A stretch of DNA of 41,755 nt from Nocardioidaceae bacterium UBA4001 (GTDB lineage Bacteria; Actinomycetota; Actinomycetes; Propionibacteriales; Nocardioidaceae): contig DGBP01000048.1 of the NCBI GenBank assembly GCA_002384855.1, forward strand, positions 37,679 to 79,433, read 5' to 3'. Position 1 is the first letter of the stretch. Every line of letters begins with the position of its first letter. The translations under genes and the position numbers were made by a program. Under the pieces are notes generated by a model. It was not told the DNA's origin and did not search any database. It was given only the letters and a program-made list of their open reading frames with translations. This document shows positions 24,757 to 33,170 of this stretch, in pieces.

Positions 24757-26034
24757 TCAGAGGAAGGGCCGCAGCGGGGCGAGCACGAGCTCGGTGAACT
24801 TCCTGTGCACGCCTCGGCCGGCCCACTCCTCGGCGGTGAGCTCGGTCGCGTTTCCGAGGTCGACGTCGAAGATGCGTTCCATGTGGTCGGCCATGTCGGG
24901 GTCGATGAACTCGACGTTGATCTCGAAGTTGCCGGTCATGCTGAGCCGGTCGATGTTGGCCGTCCCGACCGTCGACCACCGTCCGTCGATGGTCGACGTC
25001 TTCGCGTGGACCATCGACTCGTAGCGGAAGATCCGGACGCCTGCGTCGAGCAGCTCGCCGTAGAACCCCCGGGAGAGCCAGTCGGCGACGACGTGGTTGG
25101 AGGTTGCGGGGACGAGCAGCCGCACGTCGACGCCCCGGCGCGCGGCGGCCAGCATCGCCTCGACGAAGTCGGAGTCGGGGATGAAGTAGGCGTGCGTCAT
25201 GTAGACGTGGTGCGACGCCCGGTTGATCGCCTCGATGTACATCGCCCGGATCGGGAACATCCACAGGCGTGGCACGTTCCGGTGCATCCGGATCCGCGGC
25301 TCCCACTCCGACGGGGTGTCGAGGAGCAGCGGCTGGTCCCCGTCGTGGAACGCACGGTTGAGGTTCCAGAAGTCCGCGAAGGCGCGCTTGAGGTCCCAGA
25401 CGCCGGGGCCGGTGATGCGCACGTGGGTGTCGCGCCACTCGGTCGCGTAGGCGCTGCCGACGTTGTAGCCACCGACGAACCCGACGCGGTCGTCGACGAC
25501 GAGGATCTTGCGGTGGTCCCGGCCGTAGCGGCGGATGTCGAAGAACCGCCAGCCGGCCGTGTAGACGGGGTACTCCATCACCCGTAGCCGGGGGCTGAAG
25601 CGCTTGAAGCCGGGGGGGACGACGAGGTTCGCGAAACCGTCGTAGACGGCGTACACCTCCACCCCCCGCGCGGCCGCCCGGGTCAGGGCCTCCTTGAACT
25701 GCTCGCCGACCTCGTCGCCCTTCCAGATGTAGGACTCGAAGAGGATCTGCCGCTCCGCGGACTCGATCGCGTCGAGCATGTCGTCGAAGAGGTGCTGGCC
25801 GTAGGTGTAGGTCCGCACCGACCCGTCGCCGATGATCACGTCGCCGGGCGGCTCGGACGGGAAGGGCTTCGGCTTCTTCCCGCGGCGCCGGTAGGAGTCG
25901 ACCGCGGTCATCACCACGGCGACCAGGAACGGGATCCCGAAGAACGCGAGCAGGGCGCGCCTGAGGAGGTTCCGGACCTCGGGGCCGAACGGCCGGAGCA
26001 CCGGACCCGTGGGCGCGGGGCGACGTCTGCTCAC
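24757..26034 (-). CDS. Phospholipase D-like cardiolipin synthase family protein
   Basis: The roughly 425-residue protein has a basic N-terminus, one membrane helix (ALLAFFGIPFLVAVVMTAV) and two PLD active sites. HKD1 is GRDHRKILVVDDRVGFVGG, and HKD2 is VHAKTSTIDGRWSTVGTAN. Both His-x-Lys-x4-Asp sets are intact. The layout fits bacterial cardiolipin synthases (ClsA/ClsB type), which join phosphatidylglycerol units. GTG 26034 is preferred over GTG 26040: TAGGTT (26046-26041) predicts transcription from 26034. It is divergent from uvrB. Confidence 0.88.
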   Translation of the reverse strand: MSRRRPAPTGPVLRPFGPEVRNLLRRALLAFFGIPFLVAVVMTAVDSYRRRGKKPKPFPSEPPGDVIIGDGSVRTYTYGQHLFDDMLDAIESAERQILFESYIWKGDEVGEQFKEALTRAAARGVEVYAVYDGFANLVVPPGFKRFSPRLRVMEYPVYTAGWRFFDIRRYGRDHRKILVVDDRVGFVGGYNVGSAYATEWRDTHVRITGPGVWDLKRAFADFWNLNRAFHDGDQPLLLDTPSEWEPRIRMHRNVPRLWMFPIRAMYIEAINRASHHVYMTHAYFIPDSDFVEAMLAAARRGVDVRLLVPATSNHVVADWLSRGFYGELLDAGVRIFRYESMVHAKTSTIDGRWSTVGTANIDRLSMTGNFEINVEFIDPDMADHMERIFDVDLGNATELTAEEWAGRGVHRKFTELVLAPLRPFL

Positions 26035-26040
26035 GCGCAC

Positions 26041-26121
26041 AACCTAGTCGAACTCCGAAGCCCTGGTGGCGCGACGGCGGCACGTCGGCCGGGTGATTGT
26101 GTCGGTGGCACGCCGTAGGCT
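26041..26121. promoter_or_regulatory. Divergent leaderless promoters for cls-like gene and uvrB
   Basis: Minus-strand TAGGTT (26046-26041) is six bases ahead of GTG 26034. Plus-strand TAGGCT (26116-26121) is seven bases ahead of ATG 26129. The LexA half-site TCGAAC at 26048-26053 has no matching partner. Confidence 0.55.
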
Positions 26122-26128
26122 CGCTGCC

Positions 26129-28252
26129 ATGAGGCCCGTCACCGATCTCGAGCGCCGCGTCGCGCCCTTCAAGGTCGTCTCCGACTACCAGCCCTCGGGC
26201 GACCAGCCGACCGCGATCGACGACATCGAGCGCCGGATCACGGCGGGGGAGAAGGACGTCGTGCTGCTCGGCGCCACCGGCACCGGCAAGACCGCGACGG
26301 TGGCGTGGGCGGTCGAGCGGCTGCAGCGGCCCACGCTCGTCCTCCAGCCCAACAAGACCCTTGCCGCGCAGTTCGCCAACGAGCTGCGCCAGCTCTTCCC
26401 CGACAACGCCGTCGAGTACTTCGTCTCCTACTACGACTACTACCAGCCCGAGGCGTACGTTCCCCAGACAGACACCTACATCGAGAAGGACTCCTCGATC
26501 AACGAGGAGGTCGAGCGGCTTCGGCACTCGGCGACGAACTCGCTGCTGACCCGGCGCGACGTGATCGTGGTCTCGACCGTGTCGTGCATCTACGGCCTGG
26601 GCACGCCGCAGGAGTACGTCGACCGCATGATCAGGCTCAAGGTCGGCGACGAGCACGACCGCGACTCGATCCTCCGCCAGCTGGTGGGCATCCAGTACGC
26701 CCGCAACGACATGGCATTCACCCGTGGCACGTTCCGAGTCCGCGGCGACACCCTCGAGATCTTCCCGGTGTACGAGGAGCTCGCGGTGCGCGTGGAGTTC
26801 TTCGGCGACGAGATCGAGCGGCTGATGACCCTGCACCCGGTCACCGGGGAGGTGGTCACGGAGGACGAGGAGCTCTACATCTTCCCCGCGACCCACTACG
26901 TCGCCGGCCCGGAGCGCATGGAGCGGGCGATCAACGGCATCGAGCACGAGCTCGAGGAGCAGCTGGCGACCTTCGAGAAGCAGGGCAAGCTGCTCGAGGC
27001 CCAGCGACTGCGGATGCGCACGACGTACGACGTCGAGATGATGCGTCAGGTCGGCTCCTGCTCGGGCATCGAGAACTACTCGATGCACATCGACGGCCGG
27101 ATGCCCGGCTCGGCGCCGAACTGCCTTCTCGACTACTTCCCCGAGGACTTCCTCATGGTCGTCGACGAGTCCCACGTGACGGTGCCCCAGGTCGGCGGCA
27201 TGTACGAAGGCGACATGTCGCGCAAGCGCAACCTCGTCGACCACGGCTTCCGGCTGCCGAGCGCGATGGACAACCGCCCGCTGAAGTGGGAGGAGTTCCT
27301 GGAGCGGATCGGGCAGACCATCTATCTCTCCGCCACGCCGGGCAACTACGAGCTGTCCAAGGTCGGCGGCCCCGACAACGTCGTGGAGCAGATCATCCGG
27401 CCGACCGGCCTGGTCGACCCCGAGGTGATCGTCAAGGGCACCAAGGGGCAGATCGACGACCTGATCCACCAGATCAACGAGCGTGTGGGCAAGAACGAGC
27501 GGGTCCTGGTCACCACCCTGACCAAGAAGATGTCGGAGGACCTCACCGACTACCTCCTCGAGGCGGGCATCCGCACCCGGTACCTCCACAGCGAGGTCGA
27601 CACACTGCGCCGCATCGAGCTGCTTCGTGAGCTGCGGATGGGGGAGTACGACGTCCTCGTCGGCATCAACCTGCTCCGTGAGGGTCTCGACCTGCCCGAG
27701 GTGTCGTTGGTGGCGATCCTCGACGCCGACAAGGAAGGCTTCCTGCGTTCGGACAAGTCCCTGATCCAGACGATCGGCCGTGCGGCCCGCAACGTGTCCG
27801 GCCAGGTGATCATGTACGCCGACAAGGTCACCCCGTCGATGGAGAAGGCGATCGAGGAGACCAACCGGCGACGTGAGAAGCAGGTCGCCTACAACGTCGC
27901 CAACGGCGTCGATCCCCAGCCGTTGCGCAAGAAGATCGCCGACATCACCGAGATGCTCGCCCGCGAGGACGAGAGCACCGAGGAGCTGCTGAAGACCTGG
28001 CAGAAGGGCGGCGAGGGCAAGGGGAAGGGCAAGAAGGCGCCTGTCCCGGGGCTGTCGCGCGAGGCCGGCAAGCACGCCGCCGAGCTGGCCGGCCTGCCGT
28101 CGCAGGACCTCGCGGAGCTGGTCCAGCAGCTCACCGAGCAGATGCACGCCGCCGCCGCGGAGCTCCAGTTCGAGCTCGCCGCCCGGCTGCGTGACGAGAT
28201 CTCGGAGCTGAAGAAAGAGCTGCGGCAGATGGTCGAGGCAGGAGTGCGCTGA
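26129..28252 (+). CDS. uvrB: Excinuclease ABC subunit UvrB
   Basis: UvrB is the helicase-like damage-verifying subunit of nucleotide excision repair, loaded by UvrA and cut-directing for UvrC. The 707-residue protein has a Walker A site LGATGTGKTATVAW (48-60). The beta-hairpin YYDYYQPEAYVPQTDTYI, the DESH motif (VVDESHVTVPQVGGMY), the helicase C motif LLREGLDLPEVSLVAILDAD and the C-terminal UVR domain (QFELAARLRDEISELKKEL) are present. A lysine/glycine linker (KGGEGKGKGKKAP) extends it past the usual 670 residues. ATG 26129 is leaderless. The last base of its stop overlaps the next gene's ATG. Confidence 0.97.
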   Translation: MRPVTDLERRVAPFKVVSDYQPSGDQPTAIDDIERRITAGEKDVVLLGATGTGKTATVAWAVERLQRPTLVLQPNKTLAAQFANELRQLFPDNAVEYFVSYYDYYQPEAYVPQTDTYIEKDSSINEEVERLRHSATNSLLTRRDVIVVSTVSCIYGLGTPQEYVDRMIRLKVGDEHDRDSILRQLVGIQYARNDMAFTRGTFRVRGDTLEIFPVYEELAVRVEFFGDEIERLMTLHPVTGEVVTEDEELYIFPATHYVAGPERMERAINGIEHELEEQLATFEKQGKLLEAQRLRMRTTYDVEMMRQVGSCSGIENYSMHIDGRMPGSAPNCLLDYFPEDFLMVVDESHVTVPQVGGMYEGDMSRKRNLVDHGFRLPSAMDNRPLKWEEFLERIGQTIYLSATPGNYELSKVGGPDNVVEQIIRPTGLVDPEVIVKGTKGQIDDLIHQINERVGKNERVLVTTLTKKMSEDLTDYLLEAGIRTRYLHSEVDTLRRIELLRELRMGEYDVLVGINLLREGLDLPEVSLVAILDADKEGFLRSDKSLIQTIGRAARNVSGQVIMYADKVTPSMEKAIEETNRRREKQVAYNVANGVDPQPLRKKIADITEMLAREDESTEELLKTWQKGGEGKGKGKKAPVPGLSREAGKHAAELAGLPSQDLAELVQQLTEQMHAAAAELQFELAARLRDEISELKKELRQMVEAGVR

Positions 28253-28464
28253 TGGCAACCACGATCCAGGTGACCTTCGACTGCGCCGACCCCGGGGCGC
28301 TGGCCCGGTTCTGGGCCGAGGCCCTCGGGTACGTCGTCCAGCCACCACCTCCGCCGTACTCCTCGTGGGAGGAGGCGCTCGACGCCTGGGGCGTGCCGGA
28401 GGAGGCGCGCAACAGCCGCTCGGCGGTCGTGGACCCGGAGGGCAACGAGTTCTGCGTCGACTGA
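28252..28464 (+). pseudogene. VOC/glyoxalase-like gene with internal deletion
   Basis: The 70-residue product starts like an intact VOC protein (QVTFDCADPGALARFWAEAL, then LGYVVQPPPP). It then jumps from AVVDPEG directly to NEFCVD, the normal C-terminus. Intact relatives are about 140 residues. The middle half, including much of the second beta-alpha-beta module, is missing. The two ends share a DPEG/DPDG-like sequence, which suggests a recombination deletion. The start overlaps the uvrB stop (TGATG), so it may still be translated. Confidence 0.7.
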
Positions 28465-28544
28465 GTCGGCACGCGCACGGGCCGGACCCTGGGCCGGGGG
28501 CGCCGGTTTGGCGGCGTCCCGGCTGTCTGGGAGACTGGACGCTG

Positions 28545-28664
28545 CGTGGAGGGGAGTATTCCTTCGCAGCGGTGTCGTCATCACGGGCTCGTCCTCCCTC
28601 GCGGGGCCGGGCCCCGGGGCCGCTGGCCCGGTCGCGACACGGCCCGGGCGGAAGAGACCTCCGG
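28545..28664 (+). promoter_or_regulatory. Manganese riboswitch, yybP-ykoY class
   Basis: Conserved blocks of this family are present in order: GGGGAGTA (28551-28558), the GTCGTCATCACGG segment (28573-28585), GC-rich stems and AGAGACCT (28653-28660). GGAGG (28548-28552) pairs with CCTCC (28658-28662) as stem P1. It lies 5' of a TerC-family gene, the most frequent partner of this riboswitch. The terC ribosome site (GGAGGAG, 28727-28733) contains the same GGAGG as P1, so it can compete for CCTCC; Mn2+ binding would then free it. The mechanism is inference. Confidence 0.82.
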
Positions 28665-28740
28665 AGCTGATCCTTGTCCTGGTGCTGAGCGCGCGCAGCG
28701 TGCGCCGGCCCGCCCGAGAACACTCCGGAGGAGTTCGTTC

Positions 28741-29799
28741 GTGAGCAGCATGTTCGGTGACTCAGTCGCCTCTCCACTTATCTGGGTCATCACGATCGTC
28801 GTGACCGTGGGCGTCCTGGTCGTGGACCTCTTCGTGATCGGTCGCCGCCCGCACGAGCCCTCCATGCGCGAGGTGTCGCGCCACCTCGCGTTCTTCGTCG
28901 GCCTGGCGATCCTCTTCGGCATCGCGCTGTGGGTCTTCGCCGAGCCGCACGAGCTGAGCCCGGCGCCCGGCCCGGAGTTCTTCGCCGGTTGGCTCACCGA
29001 GTACTCCCTCTCGGTGGACAACCTGTTCATCTTCCTCATCATCATGACGAAGTTCTCGGTCCCCCGGCAGTACCAGCAGACCGCGCTGATGATCGGCATC
29101 GTGCTGGCGCTGATCATGCGGGCGATCTTCATCTTCGTCGGCGCCGCAGCGATCAACCAGTACAGCTGGGTGTTCTACATCTTCGGCGCCTTCTTGATCT
29201 GGACCGCGTTCAAGCTCGCGAAGGAGGGCGCGGAGGACGAGGAGGAGTACGAGGAGAACAAGCTCATCAAGTTCGTCGAGCACCACTTCCCGGCGACGAA
29301 GGAGTACCACGGCACGAAGCTGCTGATCAAGGAGAACGGCAAGCGGTTGATCACCCCGATGTTCATCGTGATCCTCACGCTCGGCACCACCGACCTGCTC
29401 TTCGCCCTCGACTCGATCCCGGCGATCTACGGCCTCACCCGCGACCCCTACCTGGTGTTCACCGCGAACATCTTCGCGCTGATGGGCCTGCGCCAGCTGT
29501 ACTTCCTCATCGGCGGCCTGCTCCAGCGCCTGATCTACCTCTCCTACGGCCTGGCGTTCCTGCTCGGCTTCATCGGCGTGAAGCTGATCTTCCACGCGCT
29601 GCACGAGAACGAGCTGCCGTTCATCAACGGCGGCGAACACATCGACGTCGCCTGGCTGGAGATCCCGATCTGGGTCTCGCTCACGGTGATCGTCGGGACG
29701 CTCGCGGTCACGGCCGTGGTCAGCCTCCTGGTCTCCCGCAACCGGGACCGGCGCGACCTCGAGGAGCAGACCGGGCCCCGACGCGAGACCACCGGCTGA
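28741..29799 (+). CDS. TerC family integral membrane protein
   Basis: The 352-residue protein has about nine membrane helices and the TerC hallmarks YSLSVDNLFIFLIIMTKF and LLFALDSIPAIYGLT. Acidic residues in these motifs are thought to bind metal. A charged cytoplasmic loop (EGAEDEEEYEENK) splits the two halves. The family includes the Mn2+ exporters Alx and MeeF/MeeY; the upstream Mn riboswitch supports manganese export or supply to exoenzymes. GTG 28741 is chosen because GGAGGAG is seven bases upstream; the longer frame would cover the riboswitch. Confidence 0.93.
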   Translation: MSSMFGDSVASPLIWVITIVVTVGVLVVDLFVIGRRPHEPSMREVSRHLAFFVGLAILFGIALWVFAEPHELSPAPGPEFFAGWLTEYSLSVDNLFIFLIIMTKFSVPRQYQQTALMIGIVLALIMRAIFIFVGAAAINQYSWVFYIFGAFLIWTAFKLAKEGAEDEEEYEENKLIKFVEHHFPATKEYHGTKLLIKENGKRLITPMFIVILTLGTTDLLFALDSIPAIYGLTRDPYLVFTANIFALMGLRQLYFLIGGLLQRLIYLSYGLAFLLGFIGVKLIFHALHENELPFINGGEHIDVAWLEIPIWVSLTVIVGTLAVTAVVSLLVSRNRDRRDLEEQTGPRRETTG

Positions 29800-29858
29800 G
29801 CCCCGGACTCGACGGTACGCCGGCATGGCGGACGCCTCGGGGGGGTATACCGGATGCC

Positions 29859-30410
29859 ATGAGCACACCCATCGAGCTGGGACGCCCCGTGTCCGGGGAC
29901 GTCATCGAGCTGATCCTTGAGGACCACCGTCGTTTCGAGCACCTTCTGCGCCAACTGCGCGACAGCTCCGCCGACCGCGACGCCGTGCGGCACGCGCTCG
30001 CCGCGCTGCACGTCGCGCACGCGGAGGCCGAGGAGAAGTTCGTCTACCCCGCCCTGCGTCGCAAGGACGCCATCGACGAGCACGAGGCGGAGCACGGCCA
30101 GGAGGAGCACGCCGAGGGCAACGAGAAGCTGTTGAAGGTGCTCGAGCTGAAGGGCACCGACACCCAGGCCTTCGACGACGCCGTGGAGGAGCTCGCGACC
30201 GCGCTCAACCACCACCTCACCGAGGAGGAGCTGACCATCCTCAACCCCGCCCGGGAAGAGGTCTCCGAGAAGGTGCGGGCCGAGCTGGGTGAGAGGTTCG
30301 CGACCGAGCGCAACGCCCAGATCGACGCCGACTGCGGTCGGATCGAGAACGTCCGGCGCCTGGTCGAGGAGGCCGAGAAGGAAGGCCTGCTGGAAGACGA
30401 GGAGAGCTGA
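29859..30410 (+). CDS. Hemerythrin HHE-domain protein
   Basis: The 183-residue helical protein carries hemerythrin-type metal ligands: LILEDHRRFEHLL, HVAHAEAEEKFVYP, DEHEAEHGQEEH and ALNHHLTEEELTIL. These bind a di-iron centre that senses or stores O2 or NO, or handles oxidative stress. The C-terminal third is a charged helix (ENVRRLVEEAEKEGLLEDEE). ATG 29859 follows TATACC (29846-29851) at leaderless spacing. It is 59 bp after the terC stop but has its own promoter. Confidence 0.9.
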   Translation: MSTPIELGRPVSGDVIELILEDHRRFEHLLRQLRDSSADRDAVRHALAALHVAHAEAEEKFVYPALRRKDAIDEHEAEHGQEEHAEGNEKLLKVLELKGTDTQAFDDAVEELATALNHHLTEEELTILNPAREEVSEKVRAELGERFATERNAQIDADCGRIENVRRLVEEAEKEGLLEDEES

Positions 30411-30423
30411 CCGCAGGCACGGG

Positions 30424-31047
30424 TCAGTCGCGGAGCAGCAGACCGACCGCGGTCGCCATGGAGCTCTGCACGTCCTCGACGGTGGCGCGGCCGCTCACCC
30501 ACTGGACCAGCCCGGCGAGCCAGACGTCCCCGATGACCTTGGCGATGGCGACGTCCTCGTCGGCCGGGTCGTCTTCGGGTGGGTCGGCGGCGTCGGCGGG
30601 GTCGCTCATCGCTCCGACGAGCAGCTGGCTCACCTGGGTCTCCACCACCGCGACCTGGGCGGCCATGCTGGCGTCGGCGAGCATGAAGGCACGGGTCAGC
30701 GCCTCGGTGAGCCTCGGGTCGTCCTCGAGCACCTGGGTGGTGCCGCGGAGCACGTAGCCGACCCGTTCGGCCCTGCTCCGCCCGGGGAAGGGCCGGCGAT
30801 GCAGCTGTTCGGCGGTGCGTTCGAACTCTCGGGCCAGGGCCGCCACGAGCAGGTGCACCTTGGAGGGGAAGTAGCGGTACAGCGTCCCGAGCGCCACCTC
30901 GGCGCGGTGCGCCACGACCCGCATCTGAACGGCGTCGTACCCGCCCTCGGAGGCCAGCGAGATGGTGGCGTCGAGGATGCGACGGCGCCGCTCCATCTGG
31001 GGTGAGCGGACCGGTTCCGGCGAGCCGGGGCTGATGGCGCGGTTCAC
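30424..31047 (-). CDS. kstR: TetR family regulator, KstR-like (cholesterol/lipid catabolism repressor)
   Basis: The 207-residue protein closely follows KstR (Rv3574) in the DNA-binding region: MERRRRILDATISLASEGGY, then DAVQMRVVAHRAEVALGTLY and RYFPSKVHLLVAAL. The C-terminal region (MLADASMAAQVAVVE, AKVIGDVWLAGLVQW) also matches. KstR represses sterol-degradation genes and is released by sterol CoA esters. The adjacent operator at 31150-31163 supports the call. GTG 31047 is preceded by GGGAGGG. The sterol gene cluster itself is not in the window. Confidence 0.85.
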   Translation of the reverse strand: MNRAISPGSPEPVRSPQMERRRRILDATISLASEGGYDAVQMRVVAHRAEVALGTLYRYFPSKVHLLVAALAREFERTAEQLHRRPFPGRSRAERVGYVLRGTTQVLEDDPRLTEALTRAFMLADASMAAQVAVVETQVSQLLVGAMSDPADAADPPEDDPADEDVAIAKVIGDVWLAGLVQWVSGRATVEDVQSSMATAVGLLLRD

Positions 31048-31108
31048 ACTCGCCCTCCCGTCGCCTCGGCGCTGCCGGCTCGTTGTCCGAGCACCGGCGG
31101 ATCCTTCG

Positions 31109-31129
31109 GCCTACCGACAAGTAGGCTAA
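31109..31129. promoter_or_regulatory. Overlapping divergent -10 elements kstR / glycosyltransferase
   Basis: GCCTAC-CGACAA-GTAGGC (31109-31126) is a perfect 6-bp dyad. TAGGCT (31122-31127, plus) and TAGCCT (31129-31124, minus) lie in or at its right edge and can serve as the two -10 hexamers. Confidence 0.5.
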
Positions 31130-31149
31130 CACCGCCCGATGGTAGGAAC

Positions 31150-31163
31150 CGGAACACGTTCCA
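31150..31163. promoter_or_regulatory. KstR operator
   Basis: CGGAACACGTTCCA matches the KstR consensus TnnAACnnGTTnnA at seven of eight fixed positions, and its core AACACGTT is exact. It falls at the -35 region of the predicted kstR promoter and about 16-29 bases into the divergent glycosyltransferase transcript. Confidence 0.75.
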
Positions 31164-31196
31164 GTCTCTCGCGTCCCCGACACGGAGGTCCAAGAA

Positions 31197-32459
31197 GTGC
31201 GCATCGCGTTGCTGTCCTACCGCAGCAAACCGCACTGCGGTGGCCAGGGCGTGTACGTCCGGCACCTCAGCCGGGAGCTGGCCGCCCTCGGTCACGAGGT
31301 GGAGGTCTTCTCCGGCCAGCCCTACCCCGAGCTCGACCCCGGTGTGCGCCTGACCAAGCTGCCCAGCCTCGACCTGTACCGGGAGCCCGACCCGTTCCGC
31401 ACGCCCCGGCGCAGTGAGATCAGGGATGCCATCGACGTCGTCGAGGTCGCCACGATGTGGACCGCCGGCTTCCCCGAGCCGCTCACCTTCAGCCTGCGCG
31501 CCGCACGTGTGCTCAAGCGGCGGCTGAACGACTTCGACGTCGTCCACGACAACCAGACCCTCGGCTACGGCCTGCTCGACCTCGCCCGCACCGGGGTACC
31601 GCTGGTCGCGACGATCCACCACCCGATCACCTTCGACCGACGCGTCGACCTCAGCACCGCCCGGGGCAGCAGGCGGCTGTCCGTGCGACGCTGGTACGGC
31701 TTCCTGCGCATGCAGGGCCGGGTCGCCCGACGGATGAAGCACATCCTCACTGTCTCCGAGTCTTCCGCCCGGGACATCGCGAACGACTTCGACGTGTCCC
31801 CCGAGCGGGTCGAGGTGATCCCGCTCGGCGTCGAGCCGGAGGTGTTCCAGCACTACCAGGACCCCCGGGTGCCCGGTCGGATCGTCGCGATGGCCAGTGC
31901 CGACACCCCGATGAAGGGCATCGCGACCCTGCTGGAGGCCTTCGCCAAGCTGCGCACCGAGCGTGATCTCGAGCTCGTCCTCGTCACGCGGCCCAAGCCG
32001 GGCGGCCGGACCGAGGAGCTGATCGACGAGCTCGGCATCGCCGACGACGTGCGGTTCGTCAGCGGCCTCAGCGACACCGAGCTCGCCGAGGTCGTGGGCT
32101 CCGCCGAGATCGCCTGCGTGCCCTCGCTCTACGAGGGCTTCTCGCTGCCGACGGTGGAGGCCATGGCCTGCGGGACCCCGTTGGTCGTCAGCCGCGCCGG
32201 CGCCATCCCGGAGGTCGTGGGGGAGGACGGCGTCTGTGCCGACCTGGTCACGCCCGGCGACGTGGGCGAGCTCGCCGGCGCACTCGAGGCTCTCCTCGAT
32301 GACCCCGCACGCAGACAGAGGATGGGGGCTGCCGGACGGCAGCGGGCCCTGGAGAAGTTCAGCTGGCGCGCCGTCGCCGAGGCCACGGCCGCGGCCTACC
32401 AGCGCGCCATCGACGCGACCCGCACCGACGCGAACCACGAGGAGACCCGAGCATGCTGA
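31197..32459 (+). CDS. Glycosyltransferase family 4 protein
   Basis: The 420-residue protein has the GT-B fold of GT4 retaining transferases. The N-terminal domain begins RIALLSYRSKPHCGGQGVYV. The C-terminal nucleotide-sugar domain includes PSLYEGFSLPTVEAMACGTP, with the EX7E motif used in catalysis. Donor and acceptor are unknown. GTG 31197 follows GGAGG. The 3' end overlaps the methyltransferase by seven bases, so this is the first gene of an operon of at least three genes. Confidence 0.9.
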   Translation: MRIALLSYRSKPHCGGQGVYVRHLSRELAALGHEVEVFSGQPYPELDPGVRLTKLPSLDLYREPDPFRTPRRSEIRDAIDVVEVATMWTAGFPEPLTFSLRAARVLKRRLNDFDVVHDNQTLGYGLLDLARTGVPLVATIHHPITFDRRVDLSTARGSRRLSVRRWYGFLRMQGRVARRMKHILTVSESSARDIANDFDVSPERVEVIPLGVEPEVFQHYQDPRVPGRIVAMASADTPMKGIATLLEAFAKLRTERDLELVLVTRPKPGGRTEELIDELGIADDVRFVSGLSDTELAEVVGSAEIACVPSLYEGFSLPTVEAMACGTPLVVSRAGAIPEVVGEDGVCADLVTPGDVGELAGALEALLDDPARRQRMGAAGRQRALEKFSWRAVAEATAAAYQRAIDATRTDANHEETRAC

Positions 32460-33163
32460 CCGTCGACTTCGACCGACTCGGTGTCCGGGCCGGCGACCGA
32501 GTGCTCGACATGGGCTGCGGTGCGGGCCGGCACGCCTTCGAGCTCTACCGCCGCGGGACCGACGTCATCGCGTTCGACCAGGACGCCGACGAGCTCGCCG
32601 GCGTCTCCGACATGTTCGCGGCCATGCGTGTCGCGGGGGAGGTCCCGGACGGGGCCGACGCCGACGTGAAGCAGGGCGACGCCCTCGCGCTGCCCTTCCC
32701 CGACGGCGAGTTCGACCGGGTCGTCGCCGCCGAGGTGCTCGAGCACATCCCCGACGACGAAGCCGCGATCGCCGAGCTGGTGCGCGTGCTGCGGCCGGGC
32801 GGGTCGATCGCGGTCACCGTGCCGCGCTGGCTGCCGGAGAGGATCTGCTGGGCCCTGTCCGAGGAGTACCACCAGGTCGAGGGCGGGCACGTCCGGATCT
32901 ACACCGGCGACGAGCTCGTCACCAAGCTCGAGGCGGCCGGCCTGACCTTCGCCGGCAAGGAGCACGCGCACGCCCTGCACTCGCCGTACTGGTGGCTCAA
33001 GTGCGCGGTCGGTGTCGACGACGCCGAGCACGTGCTGCCCAAGACCTACCACCGCATGCTGGTGTGGGACATCATGAAACGCCCCTGGCTCACCCGGGCT
33101 GCCGACCGGCTGCTCAACCCGCTGATCGGCAAGAGCATGGTGCTCTACCTCACCAAGCCGTGA
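32453..33163 (+). CDS. Class I SAM-dependent methyltransferase
   Basis: The 236-residue protein has a SAM-binding loop VLDMGCGAGRHAFEL, an acidic residue at the end of the second strand (VIAFDQDADEL) and the VVAAEVLEHIPDDEAAIAEL and RVLRPGGSIAVTVP segments of Methyltransf_11 proteins. The substrate is unknown. It overlaps the glycosyltransferase end by seven bases, with GAGGAG upstream, so translation is likely coupled. It probably methylates the product of the same pathway. Confidence 0.88.
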   Translation: MLTVDFDRLGVRAGDRVLDMGCGAGRHAFELYRRGTDVIAFDQDADELAGVSDMFAAMRVAGEVPDGADADVKQGDALALPFPDGEFDRVVAAEVLEHIPDDEAAIAELVRVLRPGGSIAVTVPRWLPERICWALSEEYHQVEGGHVRIYTGDELVTKLEAAGLTFAGKEHAHALHSPYWWLKCAVGVDDAEHVLPKTYHRMLVWDIMKRPWLTRAADRLLNPLIGKSMVLYLTKP

Positions 33164-33170
33164 GGCTGCC

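Noticed and set aside
26041..26128. SOS box before uvrB
   Set aside because: A TCGAAC half-site exists, but the partner GTTCGA at the right spacing is missing.
24683..28777. Minus-strand open frame of 1364 codons opposite uvrB and the cls-like gene
   Set aside because: It is an antisense shadow of uvrB, produced by high-GC codon use. It shows no domain, and Arg/Leu/Val-rich runs reflect the complementary strand.
29837..29851. CsoR-type site before hemerythrin (GGGGGGTATACC)
   Set aside because: Only a GGGTAT half is present. The needed ATACCC half at N4 spacing is absent.
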